NCBI RefSeq assembly: GCF_024345995.1
Contig: NZ_JAGQCE010000020.1
Coordinates: 1-42,717, forward strand
Direction of reading: 5' to 3'
DNA from: Synechococcus sp. Cruz-7E5
GTDB lineage: Bacteria > Cyanobacteriota > Cyanobacteriia > PCC-6307 > Cyanobiaceae
DNA: 42,717 nt
The translations under genes and the position numbers were made by a program. Below are positions 25,261 through 33,592 of this stretch, piece after piece (position 1 is the stretch's first letter; every line of letters starts with the position of its first letter). The notes under the pieces were generated by a model that ran no database searches, had not been told where the DNA came from, and saw only the letters and a program-made list of their open reading frames with translations.

Positions 25261-25982
25261 GCCAGCTCGAACAGCAGCAGATCGGTGCCGGCAGCCGTGG
25301 CCGTGAGCTGCCCTGATCCCCCGGCCACAAAGCCGAGCCCGTCACCGGCACTCAGGGGCTGGGGCCCATCAGGGCCGCTCAGCGCCACGCTGCCATCGAT
25401 CAGCTGCAGCCAGGCCTGGCGCCCCGCCGCGACGGGCAGATCGAGGCTGACACCTTCGCTGGGCTGGGCCCGCCACAACCGCACCGGCCGGTGGATCGCC
25501 ATGGCCCCCTCCGCCTGCTGGGGATCAAGCAGCAGGGTCCAGTCTTCTCCGACGGTGAACAACTTCTGCTCATAGGCCGGTTCGATGCCTTTACTGCTGG
25601 GCTCGATCCAGATCTGCAGCAGCCGGCAGGGGCGGTTGGAGTTGTTGATTTCGCTGTGGACGACCCCGGTGCCTGCGCTCATGCGCTGCACTTCCCCCAC
25701 CATCAGCACGGCGCCGTTGCCCATCGAATCGCGGTGGGTGAGTTCCCCCTCGACCATCACCGTGATGATCTCCATGTCGCTGTGGGGATGCATCCCGAAG
25801 CCGCGCCCAGGGGCGATGGTGTCCTCGTTGATCACCCGCAGGGGGCCATAGCCCATCCAGGCAGGGTCGTAGTGGTGGCCGAAGCTGAAGGTGTGACGGC
25901 TCTCGAGCCAGTCGAGCTGGCCATGGAAGCGCTCGGCGGCCGGCCGCAGCAGCGTGTCGCGGCGAGGGGTGGTGGTGGTCAT
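25257..25982 (-). CDS. Pirin family protein (YhhW-like bicupin)
   Basis: A 241-residue bicupin. The metal-binding set of the N-terminal cupin is present: H65 and H67 in GMHPHSDMEIITVM, H109 and E111 in GVVHSE. Pirins bind Fe(II)/Zn and some act as quercetin 2,3-dioxygenases or redox sensors. The reaction here is not known. It overlaps the old yellow enzyme stop by 4 bp and the DUF924 start by 4 bp, so it is embedded in a tightly coupled operon. Its place beside a flavodiiron and rubrerythrin set suggests an oxidative-stress link (inference). Confidence 0.92.
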   Translation of the reverse strand: MTTTTPRRDTLLRPAAERFHGQLDWLESRHTFSFGHHYDPAWMGYGPLRVINEDTIAPGRGFGMHPHSDMEIITVMVEGELTHRDSMGNGAVLMVGEVQRMSAGTGVVHSEINNSNRPCRLLQIWIEPSSKGIEPAYEQKLFTVGEDWTLLLDPQQAEGAMAIHRPVRLWRAQPSEGVSLDLPVAAGRQAWLQLIDGSVALSGPDGPQPLSAGDGLGFVAGGSGQLTATAAGTDLLLFELA

Positions 25983-27043
25983 GGCAGGGCGGGGTAGTCG
26001 GTGTAGCCGGCCGGGCCGGGGGTGTAGAAGGTGGCGGGATCGGGACTGTTGAGCGCCGCGCCGCGCCGCAGGCGCTCGGGCAGGTCGGGGTTGGCCAGGA
26101 AAGCGGTGCCGAAGGCCACCGCGTCGATGGCGCCAGCTGCGATGGCGGCGTTGGCCTCGCTGGCGCTGTAGCCCATGTTGGCAATCAGGGTGCCGCTGAA
26201 GCGCTCGCGGATCGGGGTGAGCAGATCCCCCTGCTGCTCGCCGAGCAGATCGCCGCGCATCACATGCAGAAAATCCAGGCCGGTGCCGCCCAGCCGCTCC
26301 GCCAGCCAGCTGGAGAGGCCGATCGGATCGGAATCGGCCATGGCGTTGTAGCTGTTGAGGGGGGAGATGCGTAGCCCTACCAGATCAACCTCCGCTTGCA
26401 CCGCGGCGATCACCTCGAGCAGCAGCCGGGCCCGGTTCTCAAGCGGCCCGCCGTAGGGCCCTGTGCGCTGGTTACTGCCATCGCGCAGGAATTCATCGAG
26501 CAGGTAGCCGTTGGCGCCGTGGATCTCCACCCCATCGAAACCGGCGGCGATGGCGTTGCGGGCGGCAATGCGGAAGCCCTCCACGATGGCCGGCAGCTCC
26601 TCGTCGGCCAGCTCGCGCGGCACCACGTAGGGCTTCTTGCCCTCGGGGGTGTGGATCTCGTCGCCGCTGATGGCGATCGGGCTGGGGGCCACCGGTTGGC
26701 GGCCGCCATTGAGGAGCGGATGGCAGGCACGGCCGCCGTGCCAGATCTGCAGGATGATCCGGCCACCGGCTTTGTGGACTGCCTCGGTAACCAGCCGCCA
26801 GCCGGCCACCTGGGCGGGGGAATAGATACCGGGCTCACTGATGAACGATGAATGGCCTTCCATCGCCATGGTGGCCTCGGCGATGATCAGTCCGGCTGAG
26901 GCGCGCTGGGCGTAGTACTCGGCCATCAGCTGCCCGGGCACGTGATCCTCCTCGGCCCGCGAGCGGGTGAGGGGCGCCATCAACACCCGGTTGGGCAGCT
27001 CCAGGGTGCCGAGCGGCAAAGGCGTGAACAGGCTGGCGGTCAT
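25979..27043 (-). CDS. Old yellow enzyme-type NAD(P)H:flavin oxidoreductase / alkene reductase
   Basis: A 354-residue FMN TIM-barrel. It contains NRVLMAPLTRSRA near the start, the substrate-anion pair H175/N178 followed by Tyr180 in EIHGANGYLLDEFL, and FMN contacts near the end (NMGYSASEANAAI and AVAFGTAFLANPDLP). Such enzymes reduce activated C=C bonds, including reactive electrophiles made from oxidised lipids or quinones. It starts 6 bp after rubrerythrin and overlaps the pirin ATG by 4 bp. Confidence 0.94.
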   Translation of the reverse strand: MTASLFTPLPLGTLELPNRVLMAPLTRSRAEEDHVPGQLMAEYYAQRASAGLIIAEATMAMEGHSSFISEPGIYSPAQVAGWRLVTEAVHKAGGRIILQIWHGGRACHPLLNGGRQPVAPSPIAISGDEIHTPEGKKPYVVPRELADEELPAIVEGFRIAARNAIAAGFDGVEIHGANGYLLDEFLRDGSNQRTGPYGGPLENRARLLLEVIAAVQAEVDLVGLRISPLNSYNAMADSDPIGLSSWLAERLGGTGLDFLHVMRGDLLGEQQGDLLTPIRERFSGTLIANMGYSASEANAAIAAGAIDAVAFGTAFLANPDLPERLRRGAALNSPDPATFYTPGPAGYTDYPALP

Positions 27044-27049
27044 GGTGGA

Positions 27050-27763
27050 TCAGGCGGCAAGCAGTTCGGGTTCGCGGTAGGGCTCGAAACTGACCTTGCG
27101 AGCGCCGCAGATCGGGCACTCCCAGTCGTCGGGGATGGCCTCGAAGGGGGTGCCGGCGGCGATGCCGGAATCGGGATCGCCGATGGCGGGGTCGTAGATC
27201 ATCGAACAGACCTTGCAGATCCAGAGGCCGGGCAGCGGCTCACTGGCCTCGCCGGCCTTGCCCTCACCGGAGAGGGCCTTCAGGGCGATGCCGTAGCGGT
27301 CGGCGTGGTGGTTCTCGATGGGGGTGAGGAAGCCGAAGTTGCTGGCGGCCTTGCGGAAGAGGCCGGCGTGGTCTTTCGATTCCGCGATCTGCCCATTGAA
27401 TTCGCTCTCGGCGCTGGCGTCATGATCGGCGCGGGCGGCTGCGGCGAACTCCGGATACATGGTGGTGTACTCGTAAGTTTCACCCTCGATCGCCAGCTCA
27501 AGGCAGCGGGTGAGCACCGTCTGCTTCTGCTCCTCGCTGAGGGATGCAGGATCCTCCACCACCAGCTCTGGATGGAGCAGGCGGAAGTGGGCGAAGGCGT
27601 GCTCTGTTTCCTGGGCGGCGGTGTCTCGGAAGAGCCTGGCCAGCTCGTGGTTGCCGAGTTTTTTGGCCACATCGGCGAAGAAGAGGTATTTGCGGTTGGC
27701 CATGCTCTCGCCACCGAAGGCGGCTTCGAGATTGGCAGTGGTGGCGGGGTTGGAGAGATCCAT
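27050..27763 (-). CDS. Rubrerythrin with C-terminal rubredoxin domain
   Basis: A 237-residue protein: a four-helix ferritin-like diiron domain (E19 in [10 protein letters not shown]52 and H55 in QETEHAF, E94 and E96 in EGETYEY, and NHHADRY at 151-157) followed by a rubredoxin domain with paired Cys (C183/C186 and C216/C219). Rubrerythrins reduce peroxide. This fits the upstream Flv1/Flv3, which reduce O2 to water. The 73-bp gap from the flv1 stop contains an inverted repeat that could be an internal promoter or operator. Confidence 0.94.
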   Translation of the reverse strand: MDLSNPATTANLEAAFGGESMANRKYLFFADVAKKLGNHELARLFRDTAAQETEHAFAHFRLLHPELVVEDPASLSEEQKQTVLTRCLELAIEGETYEYTTMYPEFAAAARADHDASAESEFNGQIAESKDHAGLFRKAASNFGFLTPIENHHADRYGIALKALSGEGKAGEASEPLPGLWICKVCSMIYDPAIGDPDSGIAAGTPFEAIPDDWECPICGARKVSFEPYREPELLAA

Positions 27764-27806
27764 GGGCGAAGAGGGCTGAATGCGCCTGATTCACCACACG
27801 GTACCA

Positions 27807-27840
27807 CTAAGTCGGAGTGAGTATGAGTTAGCCGACTCAG
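27807..27840. promoter_or_regulatory. Imperfect palindrome with repeated AGT between flv1 and rubrerythrin
   Basis: CTAAGTCGG (27807-27815) and CCGACTCAG (27832-27840) are reverse complements except for one base. The region also carries AGT at 27810, 27816, 27820 and 27826. It overlaps the flv1 stop codon and lies about 45-75 bp upstream of the rubrerythrin start. It may be an operator for an internal promoter or an RNA hairpin; there is no T-run for a terminator. Confidence 0.4.
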
Positions 27841-29645
27841 TAGTTGGCTCCGCTGCGCCGCTTGTGCACCGCCGTGGTGCCCGCAGGATCCAGCAGTGCG
27901 CCGTTGCTCACTTCGGCATAGATCAGCCAGTGATCGCCGCATTCCATCCGCTGGCTCACCCGGGCCTCCAGCCAGGCCAGGGCCTCCGGCAGCACCGGCT
28001 GCCCCCCCGGGCTGCTCTCCAGTTCCAGGCCGGCAAAGCGATCGGCGCCGGGGGGGAAGGGTTGCAGGAACTGCTTCATCGGGCCGCTCTCCCGGCCAGC
28101 GGCCAGCACGTTGAGGGCGAAGCCATCGCCCACATGCAGCAGCGCCTCGACGGCGCGGTCCTTGGCCACGGCCACCGTGAATCCCGGCGGACTGAAGCTG
28201 GCCTGGCTGACCCAGCTGGCCACCATCGCTCCTGCCAGGGCCTCCTCCCCCTCCCCCTTGCGGGTGGTGAGGACGCAGAGGGATCCCACCACCCGCCCGA
28301 GGGCCAGCACGGCCGGGTTGCTGCGGCTTTCGCTCAGGCCACCGCCGGCCACCCGCTTCTGGCGTTTGTGCTGCTGCTGCAGGTCCCGCCCCAGGGCCGT
28401 GCCGGTTTCCTCCAGCCGTTTGAGGGTGGCGCCATCGGGGCTGAACTTCACCCGGATCGGCTCAAAGGCGAAGCGGAAGCCGCCGTCGCGCAGCTTGCTC
28501 TCGAGCAGGTCGATTGCTTCCCCACTCCAGCCGAAGCTGCCGAACACGCCCACCGGCTTGTCCCGGTCGCCCTCTGCCAGCAGGGTGCCCAGGGCGGAGA
28601 CGATCGGCGTGGGTGCATGGCCCCCGAGGGTGGGGGAGCCGATCATCAACGCGTCGCAGCCGCGGATGGTCTGCAGGAGTTGCTCCGGCGGCGCGAATTC
28701 ACAGTTCAGGCTCTCGACCCTGACCCCCGTGCGCGCCACTCCCTGGGCCAGGGCATCGGCGATGGCGGCGGTGTTGCCATAGGCGCTGGCATACAGCAGG
28801 GCCACCGACAGCTGTGCCTTCTCCTGGCTCTCGCCCCAGCGGCGGTAGTCGGCCAGCAGGCTGCGCCAGCTTTCGCTGATTGCCGGGCCATGGCCCGGCG
28901 CGATCGTGCGGATCGGCAGCTCATCGAGGCGGTCGACCACCGTTTCCACCTGGCGTGCCATCGGCGCCATCAGGCAGTCGTAGAAATAACGGCGATCCTC
29001 CTCGGTGCTGTCGCGGTTGGCCTCGGCCCAGCTCTCGCTGCAGAGGTGGGCCGAGAAGAACTTTCCGCTCATCAGCAGGCCGGTGCTCTCCTCAAAAGCC
29101 ACAAGGGCACTGGGCCAGCGGGGTGTGGGTGTGGGGATCAGGGTGAGGCGGTAACCGGCCGCCAGCTCCCGGCTCGCCTCCTGCTTCACCACGTCGATCG
29201 GGGGCAGGGGCGGCAGGGGTGGCTCCGGCTCCGCTCCTGCCGCCGCGGGCCGGCGCTGGCTCCAGAGTTCCTCCAGAAGCCGGGCACCGGCGTTGGAGGC
29301 CACCAGCATCAGCGCCGGCCAGCGCAACGCCAGCTGGTGCAGCAGTGCCACCCGGTTGGGGTTGAGGTGGCCCACCACCACCTTCAGGGCCGCCTCGCTG
29401 GGCACCAGCTCCGCGAGCTGATCCAGAAAGGGTTGCGCGAAAGATGCTCCAGGTGGATGGATCAATACCGGTGGCACCGGCTGGCCAGCGCTGGTGACGC
29501 CGGCGGTGAACAGATAGGCGTTGGCGGTGGTGCCGCGCTCGAGGCCGTACTCCACCTCGAAGCGCAGGCGCTTGGGGCTGAGGCCCCTCAGGCAGAGCAG
29601 ACCCGGCTCGATCTGCAGGGCGATGACGCTGCGTTCGGTGCTCAT
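27837..29645 (-). CDS. flv1: Flavodiiron protein, Flv1-type with substituted diiron ligands
   Basis: A 602-residue cyanobacterial class C flavodiiron protein: metallo-beta-lactamase-like domain (about 1-260), flavodoxin-like domain, then a flavin-reductase-like C-terminus (VGSLCVLTTRKGEGEEALAG, FTVAVAKDRAVEALLHV). The iron-binding motif that should read HxExDH is HLNPNR (93-98), so the Glu, Asp and second His are lost; another ligand Asp is Lys in MSGKFFS. Substituted ligands identify it as the Flv1-like subunit that pairs with Flv3 in the NAD(P)H-linked reduction of O2 in light. The start at 29645 overlaps the acyltransferase TGA (ATGA). Confidence 0.93.
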   Translation of the reverse strand: MSTERSVIALQIEPGLLCLRGLSPKRLRFEVEYGLERGTTANAYLFTAGVTSAGQPVPPVLIHPPGASFAQPFLDQLAELVPSEAALKVVVGHLNPNRVALLHQLALRWPALMLVASNAGARLLEELWSQRRPAAAGAEPEPPLPPLPPIDVVKQEASRELAAGYRLTLIPTPTPRWPSALVAFEESTGLLMSGKFFSAHLCSESWAEANRDSTEEDRRYFYDCLMAPMARQVETVVDRLDELPIRTIAPGHGPAISESWRSLLADYRRWGESQEKAQLSVALLYASAYGNTAAIADALAQGVARTGVRVESLNCEFAPPEQLLQTIRGCDALMIGSPTLGGHAPTPIVSALGTLLAEGDRDKPVGVFGSFGWSGEAIDLLESKLRDGGFRFAFEPIRVKFSPDGATLKRLEETGTALGRDLQQQHKRQKRVAGGGLSESRSNPAVLALGRVVGSLCVLTTRKGEGEEALAGAMVASWVSQASFSPPGFTVAVAKDRAVEALLHVGDGFALNVLAAGRESGPMKQFLQPFPPGADRFAGLELESSPGGQPVLPEALAWLEARVSQRMECGDHWLIYAEVSNGALLDPAGTTAVHKRRSGANY

Positions 29646-31783
29646 CGGTGCTGCCCGGCGGAGTTGAGGTTGCTGCTGGTCAGTCTGGGATTGGCCAGCA
29701 GGGATTCGAAGGCCTCGTACAGGGTGAGCATGGCCTGAGCCGATAGGTGATCCGTGTCTCTGAGCATCTGGGTCACCATGGCGTTGCTGCAGCCATCGCT
29801 GCACAGCACCGGCATCGGATCAAACAGCTCGACCTGGGCGACGAGCCCCTCTCTGAGCAGGGAATTCATGCGCTTGGCGTTCGCCACTTCTCTGCCCACT
29901 TCCTGCTCACATTGCGTGACCGCCTGCAGGCTGAACCACTCCTGGAAGCAGATGTCGTAATCGAGGTTGCGTGGCGTTGCGCCGATCAGAATTGTTCTCA
30001 CGCCTCTGGCGGAGGCCGCTTCGCCGAACGCATTGATCGCTCTGAGGTAACTAGCGCTCTTTTCTTCTCCCGTTGTCAGGGTCTGGCCATCGAGCCCGCG
30101 GAATTGGTCTCGGGTGTCCTTGAGATTCTCCCTGTCGCCCAGGTGGCTCAGCAGATAGCCGTTAATGACAACCACATCGCCTGGCCGCGCCTGGGACAGG
30201 ATGAATTCCTCGGAGAGTTCCAAGAATCGCGAGCATCCTTCTCGGGTATTCCCGTAATCCGTGTCTGGGAAAGGGCAGCCTGGTCGGCCGAAGAGGGTGA
30301 TCGATGCGTGCCCTCGCTTGAACAAGCGATTGGCCAAGGGCGAGAAGGCCATCGCATGGCTGTCGCCCACTACGAAGATATGCCGCTTATCGTTGGTACG
30401 AACGGCGCCTCCCTGATTAATGGGATGTCTGGCCGTGCAGAGCGTCGCATACTCATTGAACGACTCCTTGCTGGAGAGAATGGTTTTGTCATTCTTTCTG
30501 GAGGCGCAGTTTGGAGGGTTGATTTTCGATCCCTTGATCTTGAGTGGGCCTCCATCGCGGACGCCATCCATCATGCTTCGATCTCCCAGATAGAGGCTGC
30601 CCTTGAGGGGGCTGCTGAGTGCCCATAACGGCAGGGAGGTCGATACTGCACCGATGAGCCCTAATGCGATGGTGCGCCAGCTAAGGCCGGACCATTGGGC
30701 ATAGCGAAGGGGTTGTTCGATGTAGCGATAGGAGGCGATGGCAAGCAGCCAGATCACGGCGATTTGCAGAGGGATGGTCCACCACTGGATGCCGATTGTC
30801 CAACGGCTGATCGCAAGAACGCTCCAGTGCCAGAGATAGAGTGAATAGGAGAGCAGCCCTATGCCCACAACTGCGGGGTTGGACAACCAGCTCTTTGCCA
30901 GCGATTTGGGCTGCAGGCAAGCGATCAGTGCGGCCGTCAGCACCACGACGGAAAGCGTTGCTATCACCTGCAGCCTTTGGGGAAGAAGGAACGAGGCGAT
31001 CAGCAGAGCAAGAACGACCAACGGTGAGAGCCGCTCCGCGAATCCTCGACCCCGTCCTGCCGTAAGCATCAGAAACAGCAGGCATCCTGCGCCAATCTCC
31101 CAGAAGCGGGATGGCATAAGGAAGTAGGCTGCCGAAGGGTTGGTGTCACTAAGGCGGATGAAGGCGATCAGAGAAGCGACACTTGGAATGCCGACCAGCC
31201 AGATGAGTTTGTTGCACCTGGCTGAGGTCGATGTAATGAAGCCTGAAATAAGAATAAGAATCGGAAAGACGAGATAGAATTGCTCTTCGATCCCCAAGGA
31301 CCAGGTATGGGTGAAGGCATTCAGCTCTGTTGTCCGCGCGAAGTAGTCGGTCGATTGCTGAAAAAGGTAGATATTGGAAAAACCGAACAGCGCGCTGATG
31401 CCGGTCGCCAGGGTGACCCCGGAATGGCGATCAAACAGTGAAATGAACAGGCTGGTGATGGCCACGCAGACAACCAATGCTGGCAGTAGGCGTTTGATGC
31501 GCCGCGCGTAGAACTCCAGCAGTAACTCCTTGTTGTTGGAGACTGGTCTGATCCTGGCGAAGGATGCTGTGATCACGAAGCCGGAGATCACAAAGAAAAT
31601 ATCGACACCCAGATAGCCGCTGGGAAGGATGTCTTTGTTGAAATGGTTTGCAATCACAGCGATCACAGCAACCGCCCGCAGCCCATCGATCTCGGGCCGG
31701 TAGAAGGATGATCCCTTGCCTGGTGACGTCTGGTCTGTCTGTTGAGCGGGGTGCGGCATCGTTCGATCATGCATAGGCTTCAA
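29642..31783 (-). CDS. Acyltransferase-3/SGNH two-domain protein (OafA/YrhL-like), inserted between flv3 and flv1
   Basis: A 713-residue membrane protein: N-terminal acyltransferase-3 domain with about ten TM helices (FYRPEIDGLRAVAVIAVIAN with catalytic His47, YLGVDIFFVISGFVI, FTHTWSLGIEEQFY, SYSLYLWHWS) and a periplasmic SGNH domain (VVGDSHAMAF, Ser475; ending DTDHLS). The class O-acetylates lipopolysaccharide or other glycans. GC is visibly lower than its neighbours: one 60-base line at 31201 is 40% G+C against 60% in a flv3 line at 33001. It starts 30 bp after flv3 and its TGA overlaps the flv1 ATG, so it sits inside the flavodiiron operon without breaking it. ATGs at 31783 and 31774 are both possible. 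Confidence 0.9.
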   Translation of the reverse strand: MKPMHDRTMPHPAQQTDQTSPGKGSSFYRPEIDGLRAVAVIAVIANHFNKDILPSGYLGVDIFFVISGFVITASFARIRPVSNNKELLLEFYARRIKRLLPALVVCVAITSLFISLFDRHSGVTLATGISALFGFSNIYLFQQSTDYFARTTELNAFTHTWSLGIEEQFYLVFPILILISGFITSTSARCNKLIWLVGIPSVASLIAFIRLSDTNPSAAYFLMPSRFWEIGAGCLLFLMLTAGRGRGFAERLSPLVVLALLIASFLLPQRLQVIATLSVVVLTAALIACLQPKSLAKSWLSNPAVVGIGLLSYSLYLWHWSVLAISRWTIGIQWWTIPLQIAVIWLLAIASYRYIEQPLRYAQWSGLSWRTIALGLIGAVSTSLPLWALSSPLKGSLYLGDRSMMDGVRDGGPLKIKGSKINPPNCASRKNDKTILSSKESFNEYATLCTARHPINQGGAVRTNDKRHIFVVGDSHAMAFSPLANRLFKRGHASITLFGRPGCPFPDTDYGNTREGCSRFLELSEEFILSQARPGDVVVINGYLLSHLGDRENLKDTRDQFRGLDGQTLTTGEEKSASYLRAINAFGEAASARGVRTILIGATPRNLDYDICFQEWFSLQAVTQCEQEVGREVANAKRMNSLLREGLVAQVELFDPMPVLCSDGCSNAMVTQMLRDTDHLSAQAMLTLYEAFESLLANPRLTSSNLNSAGQHR

Positions 31784-31813
31784 GGCTCGGTTGGGGGTGT
31801 TCCGTTGTCGTGC

Positions 31814-33592
31814 TCAGTAATGGTTGCCCACCTTGCGGTGGTGCACCGCGGTGGTGGCTTCACTGTCGGCCACGTTGCCCTCCTCCACCTCGGCGTAGAT
31901 GATCCAGTGGTCGGGGCCCTCCATGCGCTGGGCCACCCGGCAGCCCAGGTAGGCCAGGGCATCGCCCAGCACGGGACCGCCCGCTGAGACCCCATCGAGG
32001 GTGGAGACTCCAGCGAAACGATCGGCCCCGGGCGGGAAGCGCCTGAGGAAATGGCGCAGCAGCTCCTGGTGGTTATCGTCCCGCAGGATGTTGAGCACGA
32101 AGCGGTCGCCCACCTGCATCAGGGCCTCGATCGCCCGGTCCTTGGCCACGGCGATCGAGAGGCCAGGAGGATCGAAACTGGCCTGACTCACCCAGCTGGC
32201 CACCATGGCGCTGCTGCGTTCCCCCTGGCGGGCGGTGACGATGTAGAGCCCCCCGCTGAGGCGTCCGAGGGCTTTGTCGAGGTCGCCATCAAGAGACTTC
32301 ATCGCTGCGATCGTGCGGGCGCGGGTGAGCAGCTGGCCCAGGTCGGTCCCGGCTTCTTCGCAGCGCTGGTAGTCGTTGCCGTCAGGCACCTGGCGGATGC
32401 GCAGGGGCTCAAAGGCCTCCTTCTGGCCCACGCTGCGCAGCTGGGCGGCAACGCTGTCGATCGGCTGGTCATTGCCGCCGTAGGCGTCGTAGGCGGCAAC
32501 CCACTGCTTGGGTTTGAGGGCGGCCAGCAGGGTGCCGATCGATTGCTGCAGCTCGGGGTCAGGGTTGGCGGGCCAGGTGGGCACCACCACGGCGCTGGCG
32601 TCCCCCACCAGGGCCGCCAGTTCCTGCGCATCGGTGGCGCGCAGATCCACCAGCTGCACCTGGGCCTCGGCCTTGCCGATGCCGCGGGCGATGGCCTGGC
32701 ATAGGCGGTCGCAGAAGCCGTACTGGCTCACGTAACAGACGGCGGCATAGGTTTCGTCGGCGCTGCGCTGGCTGCTCCAGTCGCGGTAGTCGCCGGTCCA
32801 GAGGCTCAGGTGATCGCGCAACAGCGGGCCATGGCCGGTGGCGATCATGCGGATCGGCGGCAGGGCATCCATGCGCTTCAGGGCCTGCAGCACGCTGCGG
32901 GCGTTGGGCCCCATCAGGCAGTCGTAATAGAAGCGGTAATCGGGGGCGATGGCGCCGGGATCCACGTCGTAGATGTCGTCACCGCAGTAGTGCAGACCGA
33001 AGGCATCGCAGGTGTAAAGGATGCCGGTGCCGTGATCGAAGGAGAAGATCGTGTCGGGCCAGTGCAGGTTGGGCGCGCTCAGGAACTCGAAGCGGTGCTG
33101 CACCCCGCTGGTGGGATTCACCCCCAGGTCGAGCTCTTCGCCACTCTTCACGGCCCGGCTGCGGAAGGGCCTGTGTACCTGGTCGGCCAGGAACTGGATC
33201 GCCACCTTGGAAGCCACGATCTCGATCTCGGGGTTGCGCTCCAGCAGGTGGCCGATCAGGCCGCTGTGGTCGGGTTCGGTGTGGGACACGATCAGGTGAT
33301 CGATCGCCAGCGGATCGATCTGCTCCTCCAGCAGGGGCAGCCAGGTGGCTTCGAACTTGAGGTGGCTGGTGTCGATCAGGGCGGTGCGCTCACCCCGCAC
33401 CAGGAAGGCGTTGTAGGTGGTGCCGTTGCGCAGGCCGAACTCGATGTCGAAGCGGCTGCGGTCCCAATCGAGGGAGCGGATGGTGGTGGTGTCGGGCCCG
33501 ATCGCGGCGCACTGGAGCGAGAGGCGAGGGGGTGCAGCGGTGGCGACAGTCATCGACGGCGTCTGCGAAGGCGACGACTCTAGAAAGGCCAT
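31814..33592 (-). CDS. flv3: Flavodiiron protein, Flv3-type with canonical diiron ligands
   Basis: A 592-residue class C flavodiiron protein. The iron motif is intact, HTEPDH at 104-109 (H104, E106, D108, H109), as are the later ligands in SFDHGTGILYTCDAFG and ATGHGP. A flavodoxin-like domain (AVCYVSQYGFCDRLCQAI) and a flavin-reductase-like C-terminus (LYIVTARQGERSSAMVA) follow. With Flv1 it forms the light-dependent O2 photoreduction (Mehler-like) enzyme that protects PSI. I chose the ATG at 33592, which has AGGG 8 nt ahead; an ATG at 33553 is a possible alternative. It is the first gene of the operon. Confidence 0.94.
   Translation of the reverse strand: MAFLESSPSQTPSMTVATAAPPRLSLQCAAIGPDTTTIRSLDWDRSRFDIEFGLRNGTTYNAFLVRGERTALIDTSHLKFEATWLPLLEEQIDPLAIDHLIVSHTEPDHSGLIGHLLERNPEIEIVASKVAIQFLADQVHRPFRSRAVKSGEELDLGVNPTSGVQHRFEFLSAPNLHWPDTIFSFDHGTGILYTCDAFGLHYCGDDIYDVDPGAIAPDYRFYYDCLMGPNARSVLQALKRMDALPPIRMIATGHGPLLRDHLSLWTGDYRDWSSQRSADETYAAVCYVSQYGFCDRLCQAIARGIGKAEAQVQLVDLRATDAQELAALVGDASAVVVPTWPANPDPELQQSIGTLLAALKPKQWVAAYDAYGGNDQPIDSVAAQLRSVGQKEAFEPLRIRQVPDGNDYQRCEEAGTDLGQLLTRARTIAAMKSLDGDLDKALGRLSGGLYIVTARQGERSSAMVASWVSQASFDPPGLSIAVAKDRAIEALMQVGDRFVLNILRDDNHQELLRHFLRRFPPGADRFAGVSTLDGVSAGGPVLGDALAYLGCRVAQRMEGPDHWIIYAEVEEGNVADSEATTAVHHRKVGNHY

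Noticed and set aside
27780-29738. 652-codon plus-strand frame over flv1
   Set aside because: Antisense shadow of flv1.
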